Shown here: piece by piece, positions 1-9,277 of the stretch | Position numbering within the stretch: the first letter of the stretch is position 1 | Layout: every line of letters starts with the position of its first letter | From: Verrucomicrobiota bacterium | GTDB lineage: Bacteria > Verrucomicrobiota > Lentisphaeria > Oligosphaerales > Oligosphaeraceae | Length of the DNA stretch: 53,176 nucleotides | Direction: 5' to 3' | Assembly: GCA_019136135.1 (NCBI GenBank) | Contig: JAGVUR010000042.1 | Coordinates: 1-53,176, forward strand | The notes under the pieces: generated by a model | The model's input: only the letters and a program-made list of their open reading frames with translations | Databases searched by the model: none | What the model was told of the DNA's origin: nothing | Program-made: the position numbers and the translations under genes

Positions 1-2
1 GA

Positions 3-650
3 AAGGTAAAGTCGGAGAAAATGAGCCTGAAAGACTACCTGACCGCAGAGAAATGGGACGTAGTGACCATACAGTCGGTCAGCTCGCAATCCTTCAAGCC
101 GGAACTTTGGCAACCTTATGCGGACAACTTGATCGCCTTGATTCGACAACTCGCCCCGCAAGCACGAATCATGATCCATAGGACCTGGGCATACCGACCC
201 GACCACCCATGGTTCAAGCCAGGCAAAGGACTGACGCCTCAAATCATGTTTGACAAGTCGAAGGAAGCCTATGAGGCCTTGGCGAAGAAGCATCAGCTCC
301 CCTTGATTCCAGCCGGTGATGCATTGTGGATTGCCTATCAGGAACAACCCGTCAAGCATATCTTCCCTGATCCGGATTTCGACTACAAGAATCCCGTCTA
401 TCCCAAACTTCCCAAGGACGACGGCGCCTTGATCACTGGATACCACTGGGGAAAAAACAAGGCTGGAGAACGTGTGCTCAGATATGACGGCATCCATGCC
501 AATGTTCGTGGCGACTATCTCCTAGGTTGCACCTGGTACGCGTTTCTCTTCCGTCAAAAGCTTGATGACTTGACCTTCGCACCCAAGGGCATTTCACCGG
601 AAGACGCCAAGTTTCTGCGCGGCATCGCCCAAAAAGTCGCTGGCATTTGA
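3..650 (+). CDS. DUF4886/SGNH-like hydrolase, 3' part only
   Basis: The reading frame is open from the first bases of the window, so this is the C-terminal part of a longer gene; the ATG at 21 is probably internal. Sequence seen: WDVVTIQSVSSQS near the start and DGIHANVRGDYLLGCTWYAF near the end, the spacing typical of DUF4886 proteins, an SGNH/GDSL-hydrolase relative. The Asp and His of DGIH would be the late catalytic pair of that fold; the expected N-terminal Ser block lies outside the window. Members are often found beside sugar or sulfatase genes in PVC bacteria and Bacteroidetes, and the substrate is unknown. A 7-bp inverted repeat directly overlaps and follows the stop codon. Family assignment is from motif memory, so the specific activity is open. 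Confidence 0.7.
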   Translation, partial: KVKSEKMSLKDYLTAEKWDVVTIQSVSSQSFKPELWQPYADNLIALIRQLAPQARIMIHRTWAYRPDHPWFKPGKGLTPQIMFDKSKEAYEALAKKHQLPLIPAGDALWIAYQEQPVKHIFPDPDFDYKNPVYPKLPKDDGALITGYHWGKNKAGERVLRYDGIHANVRGDYLLGCTWYAFLFRQKLDDLTFAPKGISPEDAKFLRGIAQKVAGI

Positions 651-668
651 TATCATGCCAGGGTTTTA
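640..668 (+). terminator. weak hairpin over the stop codon
   Basis: CTGGCAT at 640-646 pairs with ATGCCAG at 655-661, with an 8-base loop that contains the TGA stop, followed by GTTTTAT. It may end transcription of the upstream hydrolase. The U-tract is short and interrupted. Confidence 0.35.
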
Positions 669-672
669 TCCT

Positions 673-688
673 AAAAAAAGCAGTTGAC
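673..688. repeat. 16-bp sequence shared with 27083-27098
   Basis: AAAAAAAGCAGTTGAC occurs here and again, identically, at 27083-27098 where it covers the stop codon of the amidohydrolase gene. Both sit at the 3' end of a plus-strand gene. Confidence 0.5.
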
Positions 689-794
689 ATCAGGACAACC
701 TGAGTACGGGTACCTGGGGGTCTCGTATTTTAGGCGATGCAACAGTAAACTGGCTAAAAATGGCGCGTCCCTAATCAGACAGGTCATTCATAAT

Positions 795-932
795 TCAGGA
801 CGGGTCGGACAAATCTGTCTCGCTACAGAACATGAATTCTTTTCTCAAGGACGAGCCTGGTGGTCTTTTCTCGCTGTTGTCATCCAAGACCAACAAATAG
901 TAGCCGTCGGCCAGGTCTTCGCAGGAAATCAT
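795..932 (-). CDS. possible 45-aa protein coupled to the glycosyltransferase
   Basis: A 45-codon frame whose ATG (932-930) overlaps the TGA of the upstream glycosyltransferase gene in the ATGA arrangement typical of translational coupling. The product begins MISCEDLADGYYLLVLDD and is acidic at first and basic in the middle. I recognise no domain. Its end runs into a GTCGGAC sequence resembling one unit of the G-rich arrays found elsewhere in the window. It could equally be a chance frame in a 280-bp spacer that otherwise holds only the hairpin and the shared 16-mer. Confidence 0.3.
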   Translation of the reverse strand: MISCEDLADGYYLLVLDDNSEKRPPGSSLRKEFMFCSETDLSDPS

Positions 933-2992
933 TTTTTTGGGAAAAGGTTCAGCAGTTTCCTGGCGATTTCCGTTGCCTTTTCCTTGGCTTTTGGCGGGCA
1001 TGATTCAAGTGCCAGCTCGACGGGGCGAATGGCGAAAAACCTTGCGAACTCGTCTTGTTGTTCCTGTGAAATCTTGTGTTTTTGCAGGATCTTACGGCTT
1101 GCATTCAGGAAGTCGTGCTTTTCCTGGCAGAGTTTTTTGAATTCATCCAGGTTATTTGGTCGTTCTTCGTTGTAGCTTGCCGGCGGTTTGTCGAGCACGG
1201 GTTCTTGGCAAGCTGCGAATCGATATGAAGAAGCATTTGCAAAGGCGTTGACCAGGAGTGTGCGTTCATTTAGTTGAGTTTCATCATCGATTCCGTTTGC
1301 GAGTACGCTTGTCTGGAAGATTTTCGCCGCCAACGTCCAATTGTAGCTTGCTCGAGTCGGTTCATAAAGGAGTTCGAGGAGGTTGTCGCCGTTTCGTACG
1401 TTGTCGGCATTGGTATTGAGCATACTTTGTCTATTTGAAAGGATTTCCCTGAATGGGAGTTCGAGTATTTGGCATGGATAGTTGGCGAGAATCTCGGCTG
1501 CGTTTTGGATGAAATCCTGTTTGAGATCATACGAGGTGTCCATGCATGTGACGTATGGTTTTGATGCGTTTTTCAGGAGCGTATGAATTTGCGGACCAGT
1601 TCTCTTGAGTATTTTGATCCTGTTGTCGTCCTGCGCTAGTTTTTTCAGTTTGGAATCCGGGTTGTCGTCGCATAGGAGGAGTTCGAAGTTTTGATATGTT
1701 TGCGCCCTGACATTTTGTATTGCGTTCCAGGCTGCGTTCTTGTCTTTTGGGTTTGTAGCTAGCAGGATTGAGATCTCGAAGTCCTTGGTATCTGTTTTGA
1801 TCTTATCTTTGACTGCTGGAATCCTTTCGATGACCTGCATGACCCGTTCAGGGGTTATTGCCTTTGTGCATTCGTAGTCCTTATCGGCGACGCACTTGTC
1901 GAAATCGTTGAATCTCATGTCGCCCCAATTGAAACATGCGTGGCAAACCGATCTGTCGATGATCCTGTATGGCGTGATGAATTCGACCCAGCTTTCCGTA
2001 CATCCTGAGATCAAGACCACGGGAATCTTGCAGGCCCATGCGATCCATGACAGCCCCGAGGTGCCGCCGATGAAGAATTCAGCTCCGCTAAGCAGGTCGA
2101 TTCGTTCGCGCAGAGGCAGGAGTCCCGTCGCATTCTCGGCGTTTGGCGGCATGGCGTCCGCGTCAGCGTCAAGGCAGAAGACACGATAGCCGAGTCCCTT
2201 GAGGTAATCGACGATTTTTTCCCAGGCTCCAAGGTGGTTCCATTGCTTCATTTTCCTGGAAGCCCTGGTTGCGATGCAGACGTAGGATCCGAATTCCGCC
2301 TTGCAGTCCTTGGTTGGCTCCGCCAATTTTGGCGGTTCTTGGTTGATTGGTACGCCGAGGATGTTGCATGCATGTACGATCAGGTTGTCCTTCTGGAAAT
2401 CAGTAGGATTATTGTCGAAATTTCCGTATCCCCAGACTCCGACTGGATAGATGGCGTAGTAGTCTTCGGGACGGAAGGTTTCCATTGTTACGAATGTGAC
2501 CTCCGGGTATGCTGATTCGAAGAGCTGTGCATACTCGGGTTTGAGGAGGATATGGAGCCTGCAGTTGGTTTCGCGCTTAAGGGTCAATGCGGCCTGCAGC
2601 CAGGCGATTTGATCGCCCAAGGCGCCGGGAAGGAGATTGACGCAGACGTCCTTGCCAGTCAAATCCATGCGATAGAGAAAAACTCGTTGTCCCTTTTGCC
2701 TGACTTCGACTTCCCAGGGGATCCTGTACGTTTGCCTGGAGCTGAATGAAATGGGTCGATTATCCTGCCTCTTGAGCGTTTCATCCACGATGGACTGTCC
2801 ATTTCCGAGGGATGTGATCCTCAGGTGCAATTCGCGCCTATCAGCAGGAAAATCGATATGCACTCCATTTCTGAAGTTCATGCGGATTCCCAACGGGAAA
2901 GAGAGGTTGCCGTCTTGCTTCATTGCTGGCTGAAATCCTGTTATTCTCTGGTCATTCAAGGACACCTTAAATTTCAAAAAGGCGAAAAACAT
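929..2992 (-). CDS. TibC/Aah-like heptosyltransferase fused to GT2 domain
   Basis: Predicted cytoplasmic two-domain glycosyltransferase of about 687 residues. The first ~390 residues resemble the autotransporter heptosyltransferases Aah and TibC: GALGDQ near residue 125, a GGTSGLSWIAWA block, and a cysteine cluster (CHACFNWGDMRFNDFDKC then EC) matching the iron-binding Cys motif known in TibC. From about residue 402 a GT-A type GT2 domain starts (ISILLATNPKDKNAAW, then LLLCDDNPDS), which TibC lacks. The frame can be extended upstream to a TTG at 3076, but the ATG at 2992 opens on a beta-rich start like the family; neither has a strong ribosome site. The next plus-strand gene starts at 3180, so the two are divergent. 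No autotransporter substrate is visible nearby. The GT2 part has a DDN where a DXD might be expected, and its activity is uncertain. Confidence 0.75.
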   Translation of the reverse strand: MFFAFLKFKVSLNDQRITGFQPAMKQDGNLSFPLGIRMNFRNGVHIDFPADRRELHLRITSLGNGQSIVDETLKRQDNRPISFSSRQTYRIPWEVEVRQKGQRVFLYRMDLTGKDVCVNLLPGALGDQIAWLQAALTLKRETNCRLHILLKPEYAQLFESAYPEVTFVTMETFRPEDYYAIYPVGVWGYGNFDNNPTDFQKDNLIVHACNILGVPINQEPPKLAEPTKDCKAEFGSYVCIATRASRKMKQWNHLGAWEKIVDYLKGLGYRVFCLDADADAMPPNAENATGLLPLRERIDLLSGAEFFIGGTSGLSWIAWACKIPVVLISGCTESWVEFITPYRIIDRSVCHACFNWGDMRFNDFDKCVADKDYECTKAITPERVMQVIERIPAVKDKIKTDTKDFEISILLATNPKDKNAAWNAIQNVRAQTYQNFELLLCDDNPDSKLKKLAQDDNRIKILKRTGPQIHTLLKNASKPYVTCMDTSYDLKQDFIQNAAEILANYPCQILELPFREILSNRQSMLNTNADNVRNGDNLLELLYEPTRASYNWTLAAKIFQTSVLANGIDDETQLNERTLLVNAFANASSYRFAACQEPVLDKPPASYNEERPNNLDEFKKLCQEKHDFLNASRKILQKHKISQEQQDEFARFFAIRPVELALESCPPKAKEKATEIARKLLNLFPKK

Positions 2993-3179
2993 ACCATAAT
3001 GCTGAGCCGAAATAAATCCAAAGGGAAAATACAGGATGCAACGCAAAAAGCGTGCAAAGCAAAATAATATGACCAAAAGTGGACTTCACTTGAATAACAC
3101 TTACATTCTCAGCTGGGATTACTCGGTGTATGTTGCGGCAAAGAAAGAGATAATGACTGATAAACAGGAGAACTTACCG

Positions 3180-6100
3180 ATGAGAGCGATCTTATGTTGC
3201 GTATTGGCGGTGTCTGCGGTTGCCTCGGCTCAATTTGTTGTCAACGGCGATTTCAACCAGGTTGAGCCATGCGGCGCTCGCGCAAGCGACGATCTTGGCT
3301 ATGGCGTATGGGAGGTATCCGGTACGCCTACGGTGAAGCCAAAGGGGTGGGTCCTGAATCCCAATCTTACCGGCAAGCTGGAAATGATGCCCTCGGAAGG
3401 AGGCGGATATCATTTGAAGCTGACGAACAACGACTTGAAACGCTCCGGACACATCTACCAGCCCGCTCCATGGTTCAAGAACTACCAGTGGTACAAGGTA
3501 TCGGCAAAGGTGAAGGGCACGAAGGGGGCGATAGGATTCTACCGCTATTCGCCGAGCGGGGAAGTGGTTGTGAAGCATGACTTCGTCTTGTCGTCGCCAA
3601 GCTTAGACTGGCGCAATGTGTCCTTTTGGTTCATGGCTGAGCCGTCTGAAGCCGGCAACGTATCTTTGTTTGCCTGCGTTTTGGGTAAAGAAGGCGATAC
3701 GTTCGAGGTTGACGACTTGCGCGTGGAGATGGTCGAGACCCCGGCCTTTGCAAAGTCCGATCCGATCGTGATTGAGAATCGTCATTGCCGCTTGGTGTTG
3801 TCGTCCAAGGGCGAGTTGGTCGAGGCGGCTTCGAAGCTTCCTGGCGGGAAGTCGATTCTGGGTTCGGGTTGTTTGTTTTTCAGGATGAAGGCCGGCGATC
3901 GCGGTTGGCTGCCCTTGGTCGGCCTGGAACGCGGTGTTGGCGACCGCCTGACTTGCGTCTTTGCGGAACCAGGCTATTCGATGGACGTCGCGTTCAGGTG
4001 CTATGACTCGTACTTTACGTTCCTGGTGACGGATGTTCGTGGTCCGGATGTCAGCGAGATCAGTTTCCTGAAGATGAACCTGGGGCTGCCTTCAAATTAC
4101 GGCAGCTTGCTGAACACGGCTTCGGGCGATGGCGTTTCGGCTGTGTTGCTGTCCTGCAACGACAAGACGCACGCGTCGAGTTCCATGTCCAAGGAGCTGG
4201 GCTTGACGGCGAGGGCATATAGGGAATTCGGGATGCCCGGCGCGAAGGTGGCGCTGGCGATCGTTCCCTGCGAGTCGCTGCTTGATACCATCGAGATCGT
4301 CGAGATCGAACAGGACTTGTTCCATCCTGTCCGCGACGGGGTGTGGCTGCGTCGCCATCCCGGACGCTTTGCCTCGTACATGATGGCCTTCGGGGTAACT
4401 GAGGCGAATGTTGACGAGGTGATTGAGTTTGCCCGTGGCGGATTTGGCTGCATCGAAATATCGGATGGATGGTGGGAATCGACTCCGACGTATGCTCCTA
4501 ATCGGGGTCTGTATCCGGATGGCATGGAAAGCCTGAAGCGAGTCTGCAAGAAGATCCACGATGCGGGGCTTCAGGTCGGCTTGCACGCGATGCAGGGGAT
4601 GGTGGGCTGGGGAGGTCGTCTCGGCAAGCGTGATCCCTACGTGTCGCCCAAGGCTGACAGCCGGTTGCTGCAAAGCCACAAGAGTGTGCTCGAGCAGGAC
4701 ATGGCTTCCGACGCCAAGGAACTTGTCGTTGCCGGCGACTTGTCGACATGGCCTGAACAAGGCGACTTGAACCTTGCCGGCGAGGTCGTGAGGTATTCTG
4801 GGAAGGACGGCAACCGCTTGACGGGTTGCGAGCGAGGGCTTCATGGAACATTGCAAAAGGCGCATCCCAAGGGCGCTACCGTCGGTGTCCTGGTCAATTG
4901 CTTTCCCATTTGGGGACATACCATATACACTCCTGACATCGAGAGCACGATGTTCGAGGAGATCGTCGATAATCTCGCCTACGTGTTCAATGAAACCGGC
5001 GCTGACATGGCGTATTTCGACGGTGGCGAGGAATGGTCCAAGAATCCGCCTGGCTGGCGGAACGTGGGCAAGTTCGCCTTGGCGTTCCAGAAGCGTCTGA
5101 GGAAGCCGATCTTCCTGGGCGGCAACAACCTATATACCAACTTGTCCTGGCATGCCATTACGCGCGGAGCGCCGAATTACGATCCCATTACCCATGGGCG
5201 AGACGAATTTTCGTTGCGCTACAAGGGTACGAATCCGATAAACAACGGGAGGAACTTTCTGGTCGGCGACACGGGGTGGTTTGCCGCCCACGCCCATTCG
5301 CCGTCCGTTTGCGCCGTGACTCCTGACGAGTTGATGCTGATTTGCCTGAAGGCGGTCGCGGGGAATTCCCCGTTTTCGTTCCATGCCCCTTACGGGAGTT
5401 ATTACACGAACAAGCGGAAGCCCGAGATGCTTTCGATCATTAAGTTGACGGATCAGCTGAAGCGCGAGGGCAGCGTTCCCGAGTCGATCCGCAATACGAT
5501 GTGGCAGCCCAACGTTCGTCATACGCTGGACTTGGTTGAAGGCAGTGGCGGAAAGCGTTGGCAATTGCGTCCGAATCACAAGACCCAGCATGCAGTGCTT
5601 CGTGAAGGCGACAAGGACACGTCTGAGATTCAACTGTCCAATCCCTTTGGCAAGCAACGCCCGCTGGTACGACTCAGGGCAATGAGCTTCGTGGAAGAGA
5701 AGGGCGACACACAATCCATAACCCTGGCTGATTTTGAAAAGGGAACGGAATTTCCCGAGGTGAGCACCGCAAGCGGTGCGCTGAAGATGGAGCTGGTTCG
5801 TGGGGAAGGGACGGCGCCCGACGGGTCGGCAATCCTGGAAATCCGCAGTAAGAACGAGGGAACGGGCAAGTCATCCTGGCTGTGCGCGTCGAAGCCCCTG
5901 TCTCCGGCGTTGAATTTGGTTGGCCATCGCCACTTGGGGCTATGGGTTCATTCCGATGGTCGCGGCGGAATCATGAATGTCCAGCTTGGAAGCACGGAAA
6001 GCGCAGGATCCGTTCGCGAGCACTACATCGACCTGTCGTTCACCGGTTGGCGCAGGTTTGTGCTGGATCGTCCTGAGACGGAGCGGTTCTACCATTATTC

Positions 6101-7577
6101 ATGGCCCTACGGGATGACTGCCCCGATGTATCGCAGGTACCCATATCATCAAGTCACTGCCGTGAAGTTGTACTTGAACGGGCTTCCTGCCCAATCTGAG
6201 GGCGTGGTGAAGATCGGTCGCCTAGTGGCGTTGGCAGAACAGCCCTATCCCGTTGAAAATCCGCGTCTCGCCGTTGGCGAAACATCCTGCATGGTGCCAG
6301 TCAGGATGCGACCGGACGACTATGTGGAAATTTCTCCCGAAGGACGGTATGTGTTGTACGAGGCGAACGGCGGCGTATTGGCGACGGGACGCACCGAGGG
6401 TGTGCTGGAGCTTCCCCAGGGCGACTACCGCGTCGCGTTTTCGAGCCGTCGAGGCACCGGATTGTCGAACCGTGTCGATTTGACTGTTTTCACGGAGGGC
6501 GACATTGTCCACGAGATCGAATTGCAGTCTGCGTTCGAGTTGCCTTCCGATCAATTGCGATGCCGTCGTGGCGATCGTGGTGCCTTGCGTGTGATGAATG
6601 GTCTTTCGCAGTTGGTTCCCTTTGATTCGCCACGTGACGTGGACGTCTTTGGCGGCACTCAAGTCTCCTGGACTAGCCAGGTACCTTGGCTGGACGGCAA
6701 GGAACGCGAGGCGGCGGTGTTCATTCGAAGCCTGGCTGGCGATCCTAGGTTTGACATAGCCGCAAAGCCTCAATTCGAGTTGAGCGTCGATGATTTCCAG
6801 TCCTTGGACGGCTTTGCCGAGGGTGCCGGGAACACCTACGAGAAATGCGTTTCGGGCGCGGGCAAGTCGATCACGGAACAAGGTGTCGTGTCACTCGGCG
6901 TGACCCAATCCGTCAGCTTGTCTCCTGAAGAGTATCGCACACATGGCTCTGCGATGCGCTATGCGGCGAAGGCGACTGCCGAAGGAAATTGGTCCGCCAA
7001 GGGACGTACCTTCGCCAAGCCGCTGGATCTGTCACAGGCCAATGTGATTTCCCTTTGGCTGCATGGAGACAATCAAGGCGAGGATGTCAGAATCCAGTTC
7101 TGGGACGTCAATGGCAGATATGCCGATTGGATCGTCCCGGTGAAAATGTCAGGATGGAAGCGGCTTGTGTTGCCGACGTCCCAGGCGTCGTCCGGCTTTG
7201 ATTGGAGCAAGGTTGGATATTTCGTTGTGCTGTTCAACAAGCTGCCGCTGAATCGTGAATGCGTCGTGCATTTGGCGGATCTGCGTGCCCTTAACCTGCC
7301 GAAAGTTGTCGAAGAGGACGTGACCGGCCTTGAACTCGAGCTTAATGGTTCGAAGATCGCCTTGCCCGAAAAACTGGCGCGGGGCGAAGCGCTGCTCCTG
7401 GACGAAAATGGAAATGGAACCGTGTGGACTGATGGCACAAAAGCAATTCGAACGTTCAAATTGGCTGATGCGGCGAATGCCTTGAAGCTGAAGGCAGGCG
7501 AAAACAAACTCTCGCTGACCGCGAAGAGCAGCTCGGAAGTGAATGTCCAGGTGTTCGCCGTTCCCGATAAGAAGTGA
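3180..7577 (+). CDS. giant secreted TIM-barrel hydrolase-like protein
   Basis: A 1465-residue exported protein. The ATG at 3180 is chosen because it follows AGGAGA and opens a signal peptide (MRAILCCVLAVSAVASA, cleavage before QFVVNGDF); longer frames upstream lack these. Residues ~19-180 look like a jelly-roll carbohydrate-binding module, ~190-380 a beta-rich pre-barrel domain, and ~388-800 a TIM barrel resembling clan-D type glycosidases: ISDGWWES, GLQVGLHAMQGM, and ADMAYFDGGEEW near residue 610 with a candidate catalytic Asp. Two further jelly-roll-like modules start near residues 850 (LADFEKGTEFPEV) and 1202 (VDDFQSLDGFAEG). It stands alone on the plus strand, probably acting on a polysaccharide outside the cytoplasm. 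I cannot assign a CAZy family. Confidence 0.75.
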   Translation: MRAILCCVLAVSAVASAQFVVNGDFNQVEPCGARASDDLGYGVWEVSGTPTVKPKGWVLNPNLTGKLEMMPSEGGGYHLKLTNNDLKRSGHIYQPAPWFKNYQWYKVSAKVKGTKGAIGFYRYSPSGEVVVKHDFVLSSPSLDWRNVSFWFMAEPSEAGNVSLFACVLGKEGDTFEVDDLRVEMVETPAFAKSDPIVIENRHCRLVLSSKGELVEAASKLPGGKSILGSGCLFFRMKAGDRGWLPLVGLERGVGDRLTCVFAEPGYSMDVAFRCYDSYFTFLVTDVRGPDVSEISFLKMNLGLPSNYGSLLNTASGDGVSAVLLSCNDKTHASSSMSKELGLTARAYREFGMPGAKVALAIVPCESLLDTIEIVEIEQDLFHPVRDGVWLRRHPGRFASYMMAFGVTEANVDEVIEFARGGFGCIEISDGWWESTPTYAPNRGLYPDGMESLKRVCKKIHDAGLQVGLHAMQGMVGWGGRLGKRDPYVSPKADSRLLQSHKSVLEQDMASDAKELVVAGDLSTWPEQGDLNLAGEVVRYSGKDGNRLTGCERGLHGTLQKAHPKGATVGVLVNCFPIWGHTIYTPDIESTMFEEIVDNLAYVFNETGADMAYFDGGEEWSKNPPGWRNVGKFALAFQKRLRKPIFLGGNNLYTNLSWHAITRGAPNYDPITHGRDEFSLRYKGTNPINNGRNFLVGDTGWFAAHAHSPSVCAVTPDELMLICLKAVAGNSPFSFHAPYGSYYTNKRKPEMLSIIKLTDQLKREGSVPESIRNTMWQPNVRHTLDLVEGSGGKRWQLRPNHKTQHAVLREGDKDTSEIQLSNPFGKQRPLVRLRAMSFVEEKGDTQSITLADFEKGTEFPEVSTASGALKMELVRGEGTAPDGSAILEIRSKNEGTGKSSWLCASKPLSPALNLVGHRHLGLWVHSDGRGGIMNVQLGSTESAGSVREHYIDLSFTGWRRFVLDRPETERFYHYSWPYGMTAPMYRRYPYHQVTAVKLYLNGLPAQSEGVVKIGRLVALAEQPYPVENPRLAVGETSCMVPVRMRPDDYVEISPEGRYVLYEANGGVLATGRTEGVLELPQGDYRVAFSSRRGTGLSNRVDLTVFTEGDIVHEIELQSAFELPSDQLRCRRGDRGALRVMNGLSQLVPFDSPRDVDVFGGTQVSWTSQVPWLDGKEREAAVFIRSLAGDPRFDIAAKPQFELSVDDFQSLDGFAEGAGNTYEKCVSGAGKSITEQGVVSLGVTQSVSLSPEEYRTHGSAMRYAAKATAEGNWSAKGRTFAKPLDLSQANVISLWLHGDNQGEDVRIQFWDVNGRYADWIVPVKMSGWKRLVLPTSQASSGFDWSKVGYFVVLFNKLPLNRECVVHLADLRALNLPKVVEEDVTGLELELNGSKIALPEKLARGEALLLDENGNGTVWTDGTKAIRTFKLADAANALKLKAGENKLSLTAKSSSEVNVQVFAVPDKK

Positions 7578-7609
7578 TCATCGCCTTTGGATTGGACTGG
7601 TTTCCACAG

Positions 7610-7634
7610 CCCGAACCGACTCTCGGTTTGCGGG
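7610..7634. other. imperfect hairpin downstream of the giant hydrolase
   Basis: CCGAACCGA at 7611-7619 pairs with TCGGTT plus a bulged TG and CGGG up to 7634. There is no T-run directly after, so it is a weak terminator candidate. The rest of the 224-bp spacer shows nothing clear. Confidence 0.3.
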
Positions 7635-7801
7635 TGGCGAAAACTTGACCTTTGACCATGGCGAATTACATTCAAAAGGTCTTTTTTTCAGTGGCTTTAC
7701 AAGTGATTTGCAATATGATGGATGTTGAAGGGCAGCTGCGGCGAAGATCACTTCGTGCTTGCCTATTGTTATCGTTAGACTATTGACCAATCGGGATTAG
7801 T

Positions 7802-9277
7802 ATGAAGAGAGTTATCTTGTTTTTGAAGAAATTGATTATCCGGCTCAAAGGATTTTTCCTTGAGGACATGTGGCTGACCGATTTGTCGAGCGTTTCGTTT
7901 TTTACTCGCTTTTATGTACGCACTTCTCGGATTGGGATGACTGCTGTTCGGAGCTACAGGCAGGACAAATGCGGTCTTCATGCATCTGCATTGACGTATA
8001 TCACCTTGGTTTCCCTTGTTCCGATGCTGGCCATCATGTTTTCATTCACGAAAGGCATGGGCATGCAGCGCTTGGTCTTGGACAAGATTGGGATGCAGAA
8101 AGTCGAGCTGGTGGCTCCGAATGTCGAGGGCGACTCGTTCGAGTTCAAGATTCTGATGCCTGTGGTTGACGAGGAGGGCAAGGTCGTGTCCGAGCCTGAG
8201 GGTTTTGCCCACAAGGTTCCGGAGGCCGTTCAGAAGGCCTTGATTGGCTTGTTTACCTATGTCGAGCACACGAATTTCGCCGCCTTGGGGTTGGTTGGTT
8301 CCTTGATGTTGCTTATCAGCGTGGTGACTTCGATAGCGAAGCTGGAGACTTGCTTCAACATCATTTGGGGGGTGACGGTACCTCGGAGCCTCTTACGGAA
8401 GTTTTCCGAGTATCTGATCGTGTTGATCTTGGCGCCATTGGTCTTTGTGGTCGTGACGAGCATGAACACGCTGCTGCTGAGCGAACGGGTCATTGGCTTT
8501 TTCCAGGATTACGCAGGAACGGTTGCAGGTCTGATGTTTTTCTTGATTCGACTGAGCAGCTGCATTTTGATCCTGCTTATGTTTGCGTTCTTCTACATGT
8601 TCATGCCGCATACCAAAGTCAGGCTGGTTCCCGCTTTGGTTGCTGGAGTCGTGGCTGGATTGCTTTGGTTTGGTGTCCAATGGGCGTACATCGTTCTCCA
8701 AATAGGCCTGTCCAAGTTCAACAAGATTTACGGGACGTTTGCCGTCGTGCCGTTTTTCCTGGCATGGCTGTATGCCAATTGGAGCATCATCCTGCTGGGC
8801 GGCGAGTTGAGCTATGCGATCCAAAACCACAAATTGTTCAGGACTTCGAAATTGCCGGAGACCATGCCAGGTGGCGCTTGCATGCTCCTTGGGCAACTGA
8901 TCATGTATGAGGCTTGCAAGTCGTTCGACAAAGGCGAGAACGGCTGGGCCCCGTCCCTGTTCGGCTTGAAGAACAGCATTCCCTTGAAGCAATTGCGCTA
9001 TTCGGTCGAAGCACTTTGCCGTGCCAAACTGCTTGTTGAGGTCAATGGGGAAGGGTATAGTGAAGCACGTTTCCTGCCTGGGCGTAGTCCAGCGCTGATC
9101 ACTCTCGCCCACGTGGAAGAGGCATTCCGGGAAAGCCAATCCGTTGAAGCCAAGGTCTATCTCAACCTCCTGCCCGAATCGTACCAAAAGGAAATCAAAA
9201 CCTTCTACAGCACGTTCGCAACAGGATTGGCAAAGGTGAATTTTTCCACTGCAACTACCGAGGCTTCCAAGGTGTGA
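7802..9277 (+). CDS. YihY/BrkB-family inner-membrane protein
   Basis: A 491-residue polytopic membrane protein. The family signature CGLHASALTYITLVSLVPML lies near residues 58-77, followed by an extracytoplasmic loop of about 90 residues and then four or five hydrophobic helices (for example LIGLFTYVEH..., YLIVLILAPLVFVVV, FLIRLSSCILILLMFAFFY, FLAWLYANWSIILLGGELSYAI). The last ~120 residues are soluble and look like a winged-helix-type tail, as in many long BrkB proteins. The family was once called ribonuclease BN; that activity belongs to another protein, and the true function is unsettled. It overlaps the next gene by 4 bp (GTGA), so the three genes to 11330 are likely one operon. Confidence 0.85.
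   Translation: MKRVILFLKKLIIRLKGFFLEDMWLTDLSSVSFFTRFYVRTSRIGMTAVRSYRQDKCGLHASALTYITLVSLVPMLAIMFSFTKGMGMQRLVLDKIGMQKVELVAPNVEGDSFEFKILMPVVDEEGKVVSEPEGFAHKVPEAVQKALIGLFTYVEHTNFAALGLVGSLMLLISVVTSIAKLETCFNIIWGVTVPRSLLRKFSEYLIVLILAPLVFVVVTSMNTLLLSERVIGFFQDYAGTVAGLMFFLIRLSSCILILLMFAFFYMFMPHTKVRLVPALVAGVVAGLLWFGVQWAYIVLQIGLSKFNKIYGTFAVVPFFLAWLYANWSIILLGGELSYAIQNHKLFRTSKLPETMPGGACMLLGQLIMYEACKSFDKGENGWAPSLFGLKNSIPLKQLRYSVEALCRAKLLVEVNGEGYSEARFLPGRSPALITLAHVEEAFRESQSVEAKVYLNLLPESYQKEIKTFYSTFATGLAKVNFSTATTEASKV

Noticed and set aside
684..1175. 163-codon plus-strand frame
   Set aside because: Mostly antisense to the 3' end of the glycosyltransferase, with low-complexity Ser/Phe composition.
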